DNA from: Stenogyne calaminthoides
Taxonomy: Eukaryota; Streptophyta; Magnoliopsida; Lamiales; Lamiaceae
DNA: 64,000 nucleotides
NCBI GenBank assembly: GCA_037126765.1
Contig: JBBCBC010000016.1
Coordinates: forward strand, 434,001-498,000
Direction: 5' to 3'
In this document: positions 45,435-56,691 of the stretch, piece by piece
Layout of the letters: every line of letters begins with the position of its first letter
Position numbering within the stretch: position 1 is the first letter of the stretch
Notes under the pieces: model-generated
Seen by the model: only the letters and a program-made list of their open reading frames with translations
Told to the model about the DNA's origin: nothing
Database searches by the model: none
Made by a program: the position numbers and the translations under genes

Positions 45435-47371
45435 TCAAGAAGCATCTGCTGTAGTTTCAGGAACCCTCTTCAGAAAATCAAGAGTTGTTTGCTTGCTTTT
45501 GGCTATCTTTGCAGCAGCTGTTGTACAATTAAAATCACAATTGTTAGCATGAATGGAACTCCTACTGCAGTTTCCTTGGCGCATTACAAGAAAGGAAAGG
45601 GTGATGTTCATTACCTTCGCTGTTGCTACGTTTATTGGACTTGAGAACAGCAGATTTCCACTCATCTTGATCGCATTTCTCCATTTGCTTACGTTTCTTG
45701 TAAGCAGAAGGCTGCACGTATATCAGGTTAAGTTCAGTAATGCTAAACTAGTTAAGGAGAACATGAATGTACCTATAATGGAAACATATAAACCGAATAA
45801 GTTAAGTATTAACACAGTGATGATTACCTCATCTCCATCACTGGAAGAATAGCCACCATCCTCAAGCCTCCTTTTTTCAGGCAATGCATCAATGAGCTCT
45901 GCAGACAAATGTACAAGATTCTTTCAATATTTCCTAAATATTACATATTAAAATTGGTACAACAAAGCAAAATATAACAACATCTAAAGTCATGGAATGT
46001 ATGTTACCTCGGTTTCCTTTAATTTGTTTAGAATCCTTCTTTTCCCTTGATATCCCAAAGGCATCAAAGCAAAGGTCTAACATTGAAGTAGAGACCTGTA
46101 ATTGCATAGCAGAATGAGTACCAGAGACGTGGAGAGATAGACGTCATTGTGTATCTGCAATTAGGGGGGGATTCTTACATTGGAGTATTCAGTTTCTGAT
46201 GTGCCAGCAAGTTCAATTAACTTAAATTTGTCTACCTTGAGCTGCAAATTTGGATACAAAAGTCACTAAAATAGCTAACGCATTTTCCAACCGATAGGAC
46301 AAGAGATTGTAAGAGTAAAAAGCATATCCAAGACACACACCTTATGTTTCTTGGCACAAAGGTAGAATGCCACAGCAGTAAAAACTGGTCGACTGAAATC
46401 AGTACTACTTCTTCGAGAAGGAGGCAATGAAGCAAGAAACCTATCCTTGTACCTAAGTTGACAAGTAATAAAAAGAATTATGAATCCACCAATGAAAGAA
46501 GATGATCAACAATTTGTCAATTCAAGCCATTTATCAGCATTCAATAGTGAAACTATATAGAAGCTGTAAATTTAACTAAAGCACAACCGCCATTTTGATA
46601 CCATCGAATCAAATTTAACTCAATCAATGCCCATCTAATTCAATTGTTAGAGCATACTCCTTCATGGAAAATAAACACACACAGTTCAAGAATTCAACAT
46701 GAACTTAACACTTACGAAGCGAGTCCCCTGTGCACAAATGGGATGAGCCGCACGCATCCAAATTGAATAGCCAATGCTTTTATATCAAGCTTATTCCTAG
46801 ACAAAAGAGAGAGTTAAAAATTAAAAAACAGGCACACAGATAAATTCCAATACCATCAATAGCCTGAGAATTGAAAACAGAAACAAGAAAAGGAGATGAA
46901 AACTAACTTGACACCAAGGCCATTCTGCATTGAGTTAAAAGATCTGTTATAAGCCTTCTCAGATACCCCGCTCAGCTTTATCGCTAATTGTCGATCAAAC
47001 ATAACTTCCATCCTAACAAAATTTACAAAAACCCAATCACGAAACTAATTCACTCTCAAATTCATAATTTTAACAAAATATAAAATGTATGCGCAAGCGA
47101 ATACCTAGAAGCAGCAATCTCCAGGCAAATAACAGCCTTACAAGTCTCACCCTGAAAATCAATAGAAGCACCAAATTAATCAACCGACATCACAAAATTC
47201 ACAAATCTATAATCAATCCAAGTTTGTTTTGACTGAATAAAGAAAACCTACAACGCCGATGATGGAAGAGTCGAATTGGATGTCGGCGAGGCGACGGAGC
47301 TCGGCGGCCTTACGGATGAGTAATTTGGAATCATAGATGCCCAATTTCCTAGCTATCAGTGACATATCCAT
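45435..47371 (-). CDS. ORC6: Origin recognition complex subunit 6
   Basis: ORC6 is the smallest subunit of the six-protein complex that marks replication origins and loads MCM helicase in the nucleus. Ten exons: 47371-47252, 47151-47105, 47012-46908, 46796-46716, 46452-46341, 46241-46179, 46095-46008, 45898-45828, 45711-45615, 45517-45435; 288 aa, close to known plant ORC6 length. The first 95 residues (MDMSLIARKLGI, then SSIIGVGETCKAVICLEIAAS) form the first cyclin-like domain of the family. A second helical domain covers about 115-205. The tail is charged (KKRKQMEK) and ends with QTTLDFLKRVPETTADAS, which loosely resembles a PCNA-binding box. All junctions keep frame, so the model is firm. 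Confidence 0.94.
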
Positions 47372-48676
47372 TTTCAATAATTGAAGTTTTTCTTTGAGAA
47401 ATGGGGGAAATGGTTAGGGGATATTTGTTTGGTGAAAGATGAATGGCGGGATTAGGAGTAGAGACTGGTTCAAAATATTTGGGTTTTGGCGCGGTGCCAA
47501 TAATCGGAGTTGGCGCCAACTTTTGCGATTAATAAAGTGGATGCGTTTTCTTGTAAAATTACATCATTTCAATTTCAATGAGTAAAACGAATTCATTATA
47601 TTGAAAATATACCTACTCTAAATTCTAAATTAGATTTGATTTGACTGAATTTCCTCATGGAAAATATAAGGAAAGGAAAAATATTCACGACTCTAGTAGC
47701 CAGTTTTTAACATAACAGTATTAGAAGAAATTTGATTTTTTATTTTTTTTTGGGTAAGACTAAGTAATCATTCATCAAACTTCAAGATAAGATGTAATCA
47801 AATAAAATTATTTGTGAGTTATTCGGGCTTCACTCATGGCTAGCGGTATGAATGAACAAATTTCACTCATGGAATAAATGATATTATGCATAACACTGGT
47901 ATTAATATTAATAGTGGTAATTGAAGAGTGTGATTTGTAATATAAAATTATATTAATTGTGATAATTGAAAGGTCATGTGTGTAATAAAGGAACAAGTTT
48001 CATGGCATATCAGTCCATATAAAAATATATAGTTAAATTTATTTAATTAAAATTTATTATATATATATTTATTTTATTAATGAATTGATGAATAATTAAA
48101 TTTGTAATTAATATTATTGTGTTCGTTTAGACTATTTAGGCTCTATTAAACTTGGAAAGATTCACGAAAGAACAATTATTCAATAAATAAATGTGGCTTG
48201 ATTAAAAAAAAGTAAACGAAACAAGTTTAAAGTTTAAACACTCTAAGATTCAACTCAATTATATTTCTAAAGAAAAGTAAAAATAAAATCAAATTATTGT
48301 CAATGATACAGTGGGCTCAACCTTGTGGAATGTACTTATTCCCATCATAGCCCAATAAGGCAGGCCCAAACTCAATATTGTAATTTTATACGTATCCTTT
48401 GTCAGTTTGATTTGTGGGCTCATCTTAATATAGCATTTAGATCAAATTTGTAATAGTTATGTTTGAACTTGTTTTTCACTGAGATAATTAAGAGGCCAAA
48501 CCAAGAAAAGCCAAGGTAATTTCACTCACACGGTATGATTTCTATCAGCATTTTACCTAAATCTGATGACCCCACTTTAGCTGTGTTCAAAGCTCTTGTT
48601 CTGAGTAACCAAACAATTAAAATAAACACTAAAAAACAAGCAACTCCACTGATCCAATATTTTATCACCAATTTTT
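47372..48676. other. Intergenic DNA between ORC6 and the DUF26 gene
   Basis: The right of ORC6 holds its promoter, including a TTTGGCGCGGTGCC stretch at 47484-47497 with a TTTGGCGC core, an E2F-type site, about 115 bp before the start. The rest is AT-rich, with no other supported feature. Confidence 0.5.
47484..47491. promoter_or_regulatory. Candidate E2F site in the ORC6 promoter
   Basis: TTTGGCGC fits the E2F consensus TTTSSCGC exactly. It lies about 115 bp upstream of the ORC6 start codon. Plant pre-replication genes are known E2F targets at G1/S. A second partial site (TTGGCGCCAA) follows at 47510-47519. Confidence 0.65.
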
Positions 48677-49503
48677 TCACCCTCCCACCATTCTCACCCT
48701 CAGCAATAAAAAATGAAAATTACCACCCGTTACGTCACCTCCTGCATAAGAACTCACCCCCTCATGGTAAAACTCTTTGATGTCAAAACGAACAAAGCAT
48801 AGTCCATGAACCAAAGTAGCTCCATTTTTACCACTGCAGTAATAAAGAAGCTTCTCAATGGCCTTTTCGATGCATGAATCACATTCTCTGCGTGAAAGTA
48901 ATCTCACGCATTCCACAAGCCCGTAAATTTTGCTCTCATTGCCTTTTGTAAGCCCGAATCCGATCTCTTGGTACGAAAATCCATGATGAGTGGAAATAAC
49001 ATCGGCCCGTAGCTTGAGGAACAGAGAACCGAGAGCAGGTACAAATCGGGCCGGGTCTTGATGGTTGTCACGTCCCGAACAAGAATGGTTGACGGTATTC
49101 AAATGCGCATTTTGTGAAGAGCTTATGTGGGAGATTTGAACGTAGAAACCATCGAACCAAGCTGAAACTGTTTTGGAGTTTCGACAGAGGTTTAGGATCG
49201 TGTTTCGTGCTATTTTCTCACAGAAGGTGCAGTTTTCTGGGCCAAGTCCAGGCCGGCATTGCACGAGTCCCGTATAAAGTTCCTGCCTGAAAGTGGAGTT
49301 TAAGGTTGAAAAGTGGGATTTTGGTGCTTCATTGGTGAGGTTTTCGAGAAGGGTTTTGATCGGATCAATGTTTCGATTCGACATCGTTTGGTTAGAAGCT
49401 GATGATGGGTTGCACCAGAGGGAGAGAAGAGGAGGGGCAGAACTGTAATTTAGGGGAAGGATATTGTGGAGAAGATGAAGAATGAAGAAAGGAGAAATGT
49501 CAT
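48677..49503 (-). pseudogene. Cysteine-rich repeat secretory protein (two DUF26 domains), signal peptide disrupted
   Basis: An open frame of 235 aa from 49384 holds two Gnk2/DUF26 domains. Each has the C-x8-C-x2-C motif: CRPGLGPENCTFC and CVRLLSRRECDSC. Such proteins are secreted or apoplastic, with antifungal or cell-surface roles. The ATG at 49384 would leave no signal peptide. Upstream in another frame an ATG at 49503 starts MTFLLSSFFIFSTISFP, a good signal peptide, but a stop at 49450-49452 ends it. The main frame continues upstream as LLSLWCNPSSASNQT without an ATG. One small indel would explain this. Either the gene is broken or the sequence has an error here. I would call it a probable pseudogene until checked. 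Confidence 0.75.
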
Positions 49504-50446
49504 TGCAAGATTTTTAAATTTCATTTGGGTTTATTGCGAGTGATTTTACACTATCCTTGGCATCATAATGGAGGGGCTCCATGATAAAGGAGATTAAATA
49601 TAAACAAATATTACACTCACGTAGCAAGATTAGTACTTTAGTTTGTGAACATATGCCCCATAGTCATAGATATCCTCCTCATTTATTGCCACAATAAAAA
49701 AATTGAGATTCATGAATGTCACTTGAACATTTTAATAATAGGAAAATAAATGATTCATTCAATTGGGAAAAAGAAAAGTTTGACAGTGCAGATTTGCATG
49801 ACTTGAATGCAAAATTGGGCAGATACAATAATTTCTGGATGGGGAGTCAACAGTTTGTGAGTTGCGACACTCGTGTATATATTTGACACTAATATCAAAA
49901 CACTTATGTCTTCCAATAATTTGTGAGGACCACCCCCATTAATAAAGCTTAGCATTCACACGTAGTTCCATCACAGGATGCCAGCCCAGCAATCCCTGCA
50001 ATACAAATTTGCGTCTACTACTTTCATTTACAAAGAAAATTGTTACAAAATGGGATGGGAAAAACAATTTTCCAGAATATCATTATTCTTTTAAAGCGGT
50101 TTTATAAAGTTGTGTTTCATTTCAAACAAAAAACTAAAAATCAGTTTTAGTGATTGGAAGAAAATCAATGCATATTGAGAAGCGGCAGAAAGTGTTATAA
50201 CTTATAAATCAATAGGTATGGCACATAAAGTGGACTAAATGCATAAGTGACAGAGTGGAAGATAGAAGTCAAAACGAAAACATCAAAGAGAGTGGTTACA
50301 CGGGTGGGAGTTAACTAGTAGGCAATGCATAAATGCAAGAGATGAAATTTCACTCAAAAAACAAAAGTACCATTCAGAATAAATAAAAATAATCACTGCG
50401 AAGAACACACGCTTCAATTAAAAAAAGCTAACCTTATGGGAATTAT
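49504..50446. other. Intergenic DNA between the DUF26 gene and CUL3
   Basis: AT-rich, includes the presumed CUL3 3' UTR near its right end. Nothing else recognised. Confidence 0.5.
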
Positions 50447-53400
50447 TCAGGCAAGATAACGGTACAATCTTCTATCAGCATTGTCCCTCTCCAAGAAATC
50501 CCGTTCAATAAGTGATTCGATCCGTTTCTTGATTTCCCCCGGGTTAGCCAGGAACCTAGGCTGCAACTGTTTTGTGACCTCAGCAATGATGTTATTATGA
50601 TCCAGAACCCTCCTGGATTTCATAATTCTGACAATTGCAGCCTCAATCTGGGGCTTTCTATCTTCTTCCACCCTCTGCCTTGTCTCTTGCTTTTCAGGCT
50701 CAGATTCCTTTTGTGCAACCACAGTTCCTATTTTAACCTTACGAAGTTTGCTGGTAAAATTTTCGTTAACAGAAAATGCATCATCCTCTCCAATATCCTT
50801 GCTCATGGGATCTTTCCTAAGCACATTTTTCCCTTTCACACAAGCTAAGGACTGTAGGCAACGTTTCAAATCAGAGGAGGGAATTTCGGTGGCTTGCTCA
50901 ATCTCCCTATAGCTAAGAGAGTCGGTATTGTTGAACAACATTAGGACACACATTTGATAAGTCGAAACATTCAGCTCATACTTCTGGCCATTTCCAAAAC
51001 TTGCTCTTAAATCAGCTGTTCCCATGTTTGTCTGCCATGATAATCTCCTTCCGGTATGAGTCCCCAGGTAGTATGATCGGAACTTCTCACACAAAGCCAA
51101 TAATTCAGATGGAAGATTGCAAGTATTGCTCGATTGAGTGGGCCAGGATCCAGTAGTCAAAATCTGGACTACTAATGTGGGTCCATTTCCCAGCTCAGCA
51201 CCACAGGCTGCATAGAACCCTTGCATTGTATCCTGAGAAGTTTTCATATCTGTGAACATGCCTTCCAATTTCGATGTAAACTGATACCCACATTCGGTCT
51301 TCAGTTTAACAATCAAACTCCTCTCTGCATCATCAGATACCGTTTTTGCAGACAAGAGACGCTTTGCCAGATGTTGTTTGTAGTATTTCTCGAAAACATC
51401 TTTCTCCTGGAGGTACCGAAACAGTATCATTACTTTATCAAGAATAGCCTCAATATCCTCATCTTTCACTCCCTTCAGTCCTTTTCGCAGCTTATCATCC
51501 ACGAATAATGATATGTACTCCGGAGAACGAGGGTTCAAATTGATAAAATACTCAAAAGAAGAACTCAAGGCATTCTGGAAGGTCTTGTCATTGATGAATG
51601 CTGAGCTTATGATTGTATCATACTTATCCCTTTTCTGAAGGAGGGTGTCAACAAAATCCACTGGATTCTTCGATTTCTCAGGATCTGTAACAAGTTGCTT
51701 GCCTGTATCTCTGAGGTGAGATGTCATTACATCCCTAATTGTGGAGAGACCATTCGAAACCCGGCGAAATAAGTTGTACATCCTTCCCAAGTCTTCAGAC
51801 TTGTCATCAATAAGCATCTTTACCAGTCCTGAGTTCTCCATATGAACTAATCGATTCATGTGGTTGGCTATCATCTCTTTTTCTACGACATTGGTTATCT
51901 TCAGTTCAGTCCTTGCATCTAAGTAGTGAGAAACCCGGTCTATTTCTTCGTTTAGACGCTTTTCAGCTTTCTTCAGGTAGTCCCCACAATCACTGCACTC
52001 AATAAATTCCTGAGATTCTGCTCTATAGAAATCAGCGGAAACTTCAAGGAATGGTTTCTCAAAATCTTCTTGGTAGACTGAAGTTCCCAAATCCATCAAC
52101 ATTTTGATAATGTTTCTCATAAGCCCTCGGTTAATGACTTCGCCTTTGCGTTCCCTCTGTATCAGTTCGAGAACTGTATCTAGAAGCCTTGGCTGAATTT
52201 TACTAGAGTGAATAACATAGTCCCTCCAGAGATTTAGCCCAAGCTCATGAACAGGGATCTTATGGTTGCTCGGAATGAAAGTTCTGTCCATGTACATTAG
52301 TATGTCACGAATCATTTGCAGTGCTTTATTATGATCATTCCATTTGGTATTAAGTTCATCCAGGAATAAAGCACCTTGGGCTGCTTCTACACATTTGGAC
52401 ATTGTCTGCAGATGGGATGTCATTGTTGACACAAGTCCTGAATAAAGTTTCTCCCCAAACTTATGTAACACCATATTATAGGCATTTCTGGATCAATAAA
52501 AAAAGTCAAAATCAGAGACCACAACATTTATAAGAAGAATATGTGCTTTCTCAATCAAAAACACTTATTTCGTGACTCTATTAATCTGTCCTACTTCTGA
52601 CTTAACTAAGGAAATAATTCACATCAAAATATAGCCATATTAGACGATTCATACTGATTTAGTAAGTATACTTTTTTTTCAGGTATAGAGGTTTAAGACT
52701 TTAGATAACAAAATATGAAATGTTAGCAGTGATTTTTTTTTTTTTGTTTACTAAGGGATTCCTGTTAAAGCTGAACCGTAAGCCAAGACCGGCGTAGAAT
52801 TCATTAACAGGCCAGTCTGCCCAACACAAGATTTAAATGCAGTTAATCTTTATAAAATGTTTTAATTCAAAGATATTCATTTTTTTTTTTAAATGTTGGT
52901 ATCAGAAACAAATAGAATACGACTTGAATATTTCCTCCTATATCACAGGCACAGCATAAGTTATCACTCATGTGGCAGATAATGAGAAGCATCCTCAAGA
53001 ATAAAATATTTTGATCCAGTACCGATTATATCCAAGCATGTGCACTGCAGCCATTTGAATAGAGAATCCTAAGCAAATTTGTGAGAGATGTGTCACCAAT
53101 AAGATATGTTATTGCTCTAAGGTGAATACAGATGTGCAATCCTGATGACTTTAGCAAGTTTAAGAGTGTATTATAAATTGCAAGTGCAAAGGGAATTTTC
53201 CAAAGTCATCAAGTACATTTGCATTTACTGATATTTTCTTAACCATTTCCTATTCTTTTTGTGTCACTTTTCTTCCTTTTCTTTTGCAAGAGACCATAGC
53301 ACTCTTTATTCATAGCAGCAAAATATGAAAAGAACTAAAACACACAACACAACGAGATCCTGCCTCCCCATTCCCAAGTCAATTAAGCCATGAATTCAAT

Positions 53401-54231
53401 CCTTCAGAAGCAGCCAACTGTTTCTAACCAGAAATGGTGTCCATAAAGTATGTGAATATGTTATGAAGAATCCCATACATTACATCCTATCCCCAAACTG
53501 TTAAGTCATTTTCTGTTGTAAATGAGACAAAAGGTAAATTTAACAGCTAGAAATTAAACATGAACTGATTGGAAAGCAAAACGCTCATATAATTAGTAGA
53601 AGAAGTACAGAAGGATAAAAACGCACATTTTATAAGTAACTTGACTGCCAAAAAAGCTCATGAATAATTAAAATCGTGAAAAATTCAAAACAAACCTCTA
53701 GCACACAAATTATCAGAAATATCACACACATATACACTTTGAAAACATTAATTTGCTACCGAATCTAGAAAGGTAATACATGAAAGAAAAAGGAACTCAG
53801 GAAGAACCGACTTGCACGTCAAAAGCACACACAATACTAGCCCAAAAATCCATCCAGCAGTACACAGAAAACAAGCAGTAGCAATTCAAAATTTTAAAAA
53901 TAAGTAATTAGCATTTTTGATTGGTGAATAATTAGGGAAGTATTGCTCGATTAAACAACTCAGTAATCTCATACGAACCAATTACTTCACAACAGCTATA
54001 ATCAATAAAAAATAGTAATATCAATCCAAAACGAGACAACAAATTGGGGGTGAAAAATTAAATAAACCTGTATAATTCTTCAAAGCTAAGTCCGCTAGCA
54101 TTGTGATTATAAATCTCGTGGATTGCATGCTCCAAAATCTTCCAAGTCTTCTCTGCGTACTTGGGATCCACCACCACTTTGTGTTTAAACGCTTCAATCT
54201 GAAAATTCCTCTTCTTCTGTCCGCTATTCAT
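50447..54231 (-). CDS. CUL3: Cullin 3 (CRL3 E3 ubiquitin ligase scaffold)
   Basis: CUL3 joins BTB substrate receptors at its N-terminus to RBX1 and the E2 at its C-terminus. Two exons: 54231-54068 and 52487-50447, with a 1.58-kb intron; 734 aa, as plant CUL3. The start MNSGQKKRNFQIEAFKHKVV matches the family. The two-exon structure with this intron place is that of Arabidopsis CUL3A/B. N-terminal cullin repeats cover about 20-370. The cullin homology domain follows (FINLNPRSPEYISLF, then KYYKQHLAKRLL). The winged-helix end carries the NEDD8 acceptor Lys at 678 (IVRIMKSRR) and ends RDNADRRLYRYLA. No defect seen. The intron holds a T-rich tract and nothing else I recognise. Confidence 0.97.
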
Positions 54232-54754
54232 CCTCTCGAAAAACAAAAAATTCGCACAAATCTGAATTTATATAAGAATCTATGAGCCAGAGGTTTTAGG
54301 AATAGAGATTAATAACGCGAATTTGGGGGTTTTTTTTTTCAATTGATTGACGAAGCGAGAATCCAGCTTTAGGGCACGAATCGGGAGTAGCAACCGTAGA
54401 ATGTTGAATAAAATTGATTCTCTCTTAAGCTAATTCACCATAACAGGATTCTGGTTCTGATAGGAAACTAGAGATGATAAATCAAAAAGAACAAAATGGT
54501 TTTTGTTTTTTTTTCTTTTCTTTTTGTGTAAAAATGGGGATGGTTTGACGCAGGTTTTCAAGGTTTTGGTGGTTTTCCTTGGGGCGTGTTTGGATAGGAA
54601 ATATGAAGGGGTTTGATTGTTTGGTTGTTGGGAATAATGTATACCAAACTGCTACTACCATTCATCTTAATCTTATGGAGGTAGGGATGTTTATAATCCG
54701 TCAAAAAAAATGCAAAAAAAAAATATTAACAATAAAAAGTGATTGTGTTTTGTA

Positions 54755-55011
54755 CTCTCTTTGTCCCAAACTTGTTTTCCTGTATTCCGTTTTGGGCATC
54801 CCGTCCCATACTTGTTTTCCTATTTCCTTAAATGGAAATTTCTATTTTATCACTTTATCACATAAAATACTAATAAATAAATATTTTTAACCCTAACTAC
54901 TCATCACTTTATTATATAAAATATTAATAAATAATTATTTATACCCAACACTTTATCATTTTTTTCTTAAAACTCGAACACACAGTAAAAACAACTATGA
55001 AACGGAGGGAG
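54755..55011. mobile_element. Stowaway-like MITE upstream of CUL3
   Basis: TA flanks both ends. Left CTCTCTTTGTCCC and right, inverted, CTCCCTCCGTTTC. Length 257 bp, about 520 bp before the CUL3 start codon. Two internal direct copies of CATACTTGTTTTCC/CAAACTTGTTTTCC. No coding. Confidence 0.75.
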
Positions 55012-56280
55012 TACTAAATTTGAATAATGTAAACTATTAACCTGAACTATTATCGATTTTAGCCTTTTAAATTATATGAATTCCATATTATTAATTTAAT
55101 TACAACTATTTTATTTGCAAAATATCCAAATCTATTTTAACTTCATACAAGTCGAGATTGATTATAAGTGATTGAACAAATTATTTAAAATTAAATGTAT
55201 TGTTTAAACACAATTATTTCATAATTTATCTTGTATTAATGTTTTCCTTTTCCTTCTAGCAATCTTTCTTCTAATGATAGTAGCTGTGTTTTTACAATTA
55301 CAATTACAATTACAATTACAATTACTTGTAGCCGTCATCATTCTACCCTAAAGCACAAATTATGCTTAAAAACAAATATACCAAATGGTTTATTTTCATT
55401 ATGATACTTCAAAACCATTTTTTTTAAAATAAGATTGAACTCTAAAACTAATAAAATGGATGAAATTTGCAATAAGATAGTCATTCCTGACCGTTGTGTC
55501 TTTGCTTGTGCCATTCTTGTTTCTTTTACTTTTATTTTTAACGATAATGGTATAATGATTTTAAATTAGGGTGTATATATGTGAAAAAAAAGTATATTTA
55601 AGTGGGATATAAGAAGTATTTGGGGTTTGTGCAAAAAAAAATAATTCAGAATTTATTTAACCGCAATCATTTTATTATTGAATTTGTTCTTATTAACGAT
55701 GTATCATTTCATAATTTCACTACTGGACTTGTTATGCAGGAGAATTGATTTAGTCAATATGAAGTTTAAAAAATTGTCTCCGTCAGATTACTATGCAAGA
55801 TTGTTCCTATACATAATTATTCTTCTCCATTTATCATGATTTTGAGGTGCATCACTAATAATATCTATTGCTGGTTTGAATAAAAATGAAGTTTGAAATA
55901 TAAGCGCCTTTTATTTTCAGAATTCAAAAGTTGATGTGTTTATCTGAATTTTTTTTAAATTATTTGATATTTAAGTACCACACACAATTTATTAGTTACT
56001 CCCTCCGTCCCATCTTAACTTGCATATTTATTTTTTTATCGTGTTCTAGACGACGAGTTATTTATTAGTATAAATGTATTTTATAAATATTAATTTAGAA
56101 CTACAACAACCATGTTATTTTTTCCCGAATAAATTCTTAGATTACCATGCCATTTTATCTCGATTTAATAAAATTCTGAACATCATTTAAAATGGTCACA
56201 GTATTTTCTTTAGAACGTCTAATTTTCCATTTTATGTGAAACTATGATATAACTTTTGAAGTGACATATATTTACTAAAA
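55012..56280. other. Intergenic DNA between CUL3 and MOG1
   Basis: AT-rich. An (ACAATT)n-type microsatellite lies at 55293-55326. A second Stowaway-type left end (CTCCCTCCGTCCC) is at 55999-56011 but no matching right end was found. Confidence 0.5.
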
Positions 56281-56282
56281 AG

Positions 56283-56350
56283 ATCAGAGTGGCACAGCGG
56301 AAGCGTGGTGGGCCCATAACCCACAGGTCCCGGGATTGAAACTTGGCTAT
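56283..56350 (+). pseudogene. Degenerate initiator tRNA-Met copy
   Basis: It matches the tRNA at 43586 from ATCAGAGTGGC through the anticodon arm GGGCCCATAACCC and variable loop. The T arm is changed (CGGGATTGAAACTTGG) and the 3' acceptor strand CTCTGAT is replaced by CTATTTTC, so the acceptor stem cannot pair. It lies about 340 bp before the MOG1 start codon. Confidence 0.85.
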
Positions 56351-56354
56351 TTTC

Positions 56355-56525
56355 ATTTTTACCCCGGCCCACGTACATTCTACGGCCTTTTCTGTGTGTA
56401 TATTTTCGCTCGGCCCACAAACATATTGGGCTATTTTTGCCATTTTTTTTACCAACTGGCCTCAAATATTTTACGGTCTTTTCTGTGTTTATCTTCACCC
56501 GGCCCACAAACACACGGGGCGGACC
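56355..56525 (+). repeat. Imperfect tandem repeat after the degenerate tRNA copy
   Basis: Two copies of about 115 bp share ACGGCCTTTTCTGTGTGTAT and CTCGGCCCACAAACA. The GGCCCACAAACA motif also echoes CGACCCACCAACA in the repeats behind the intact tRNA-iMet gene, which suggests the two loci share a common origin beyond the tRNA itself. Confidence 0.6.
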
Positions 56526-56691
56526 ATAGCGACATTTACGCAGCGTTTCCGTTAAGCTAACTCCATCGTTCACTCCAGAGGTTTTACACACCAGTATTCT
56601 CCGCACATCTCCTCTCAAATTCGCACTATAGATTTTGAGAATTTCGTCTGCTTTATCTTTCGATTATTCGGGGAAGAACAAACAAGGAAAA

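Noticed and set aside
50597..51508. Plus-strand frames across CUL3
   Set aside because: Shadows of the CUL3 exon; no family similarity.
55999..56200. Complete Stowaway MITE from the CTCCCTCCG motif
   Set aside because: Only the left end is present; no inverted right end with TA was found.
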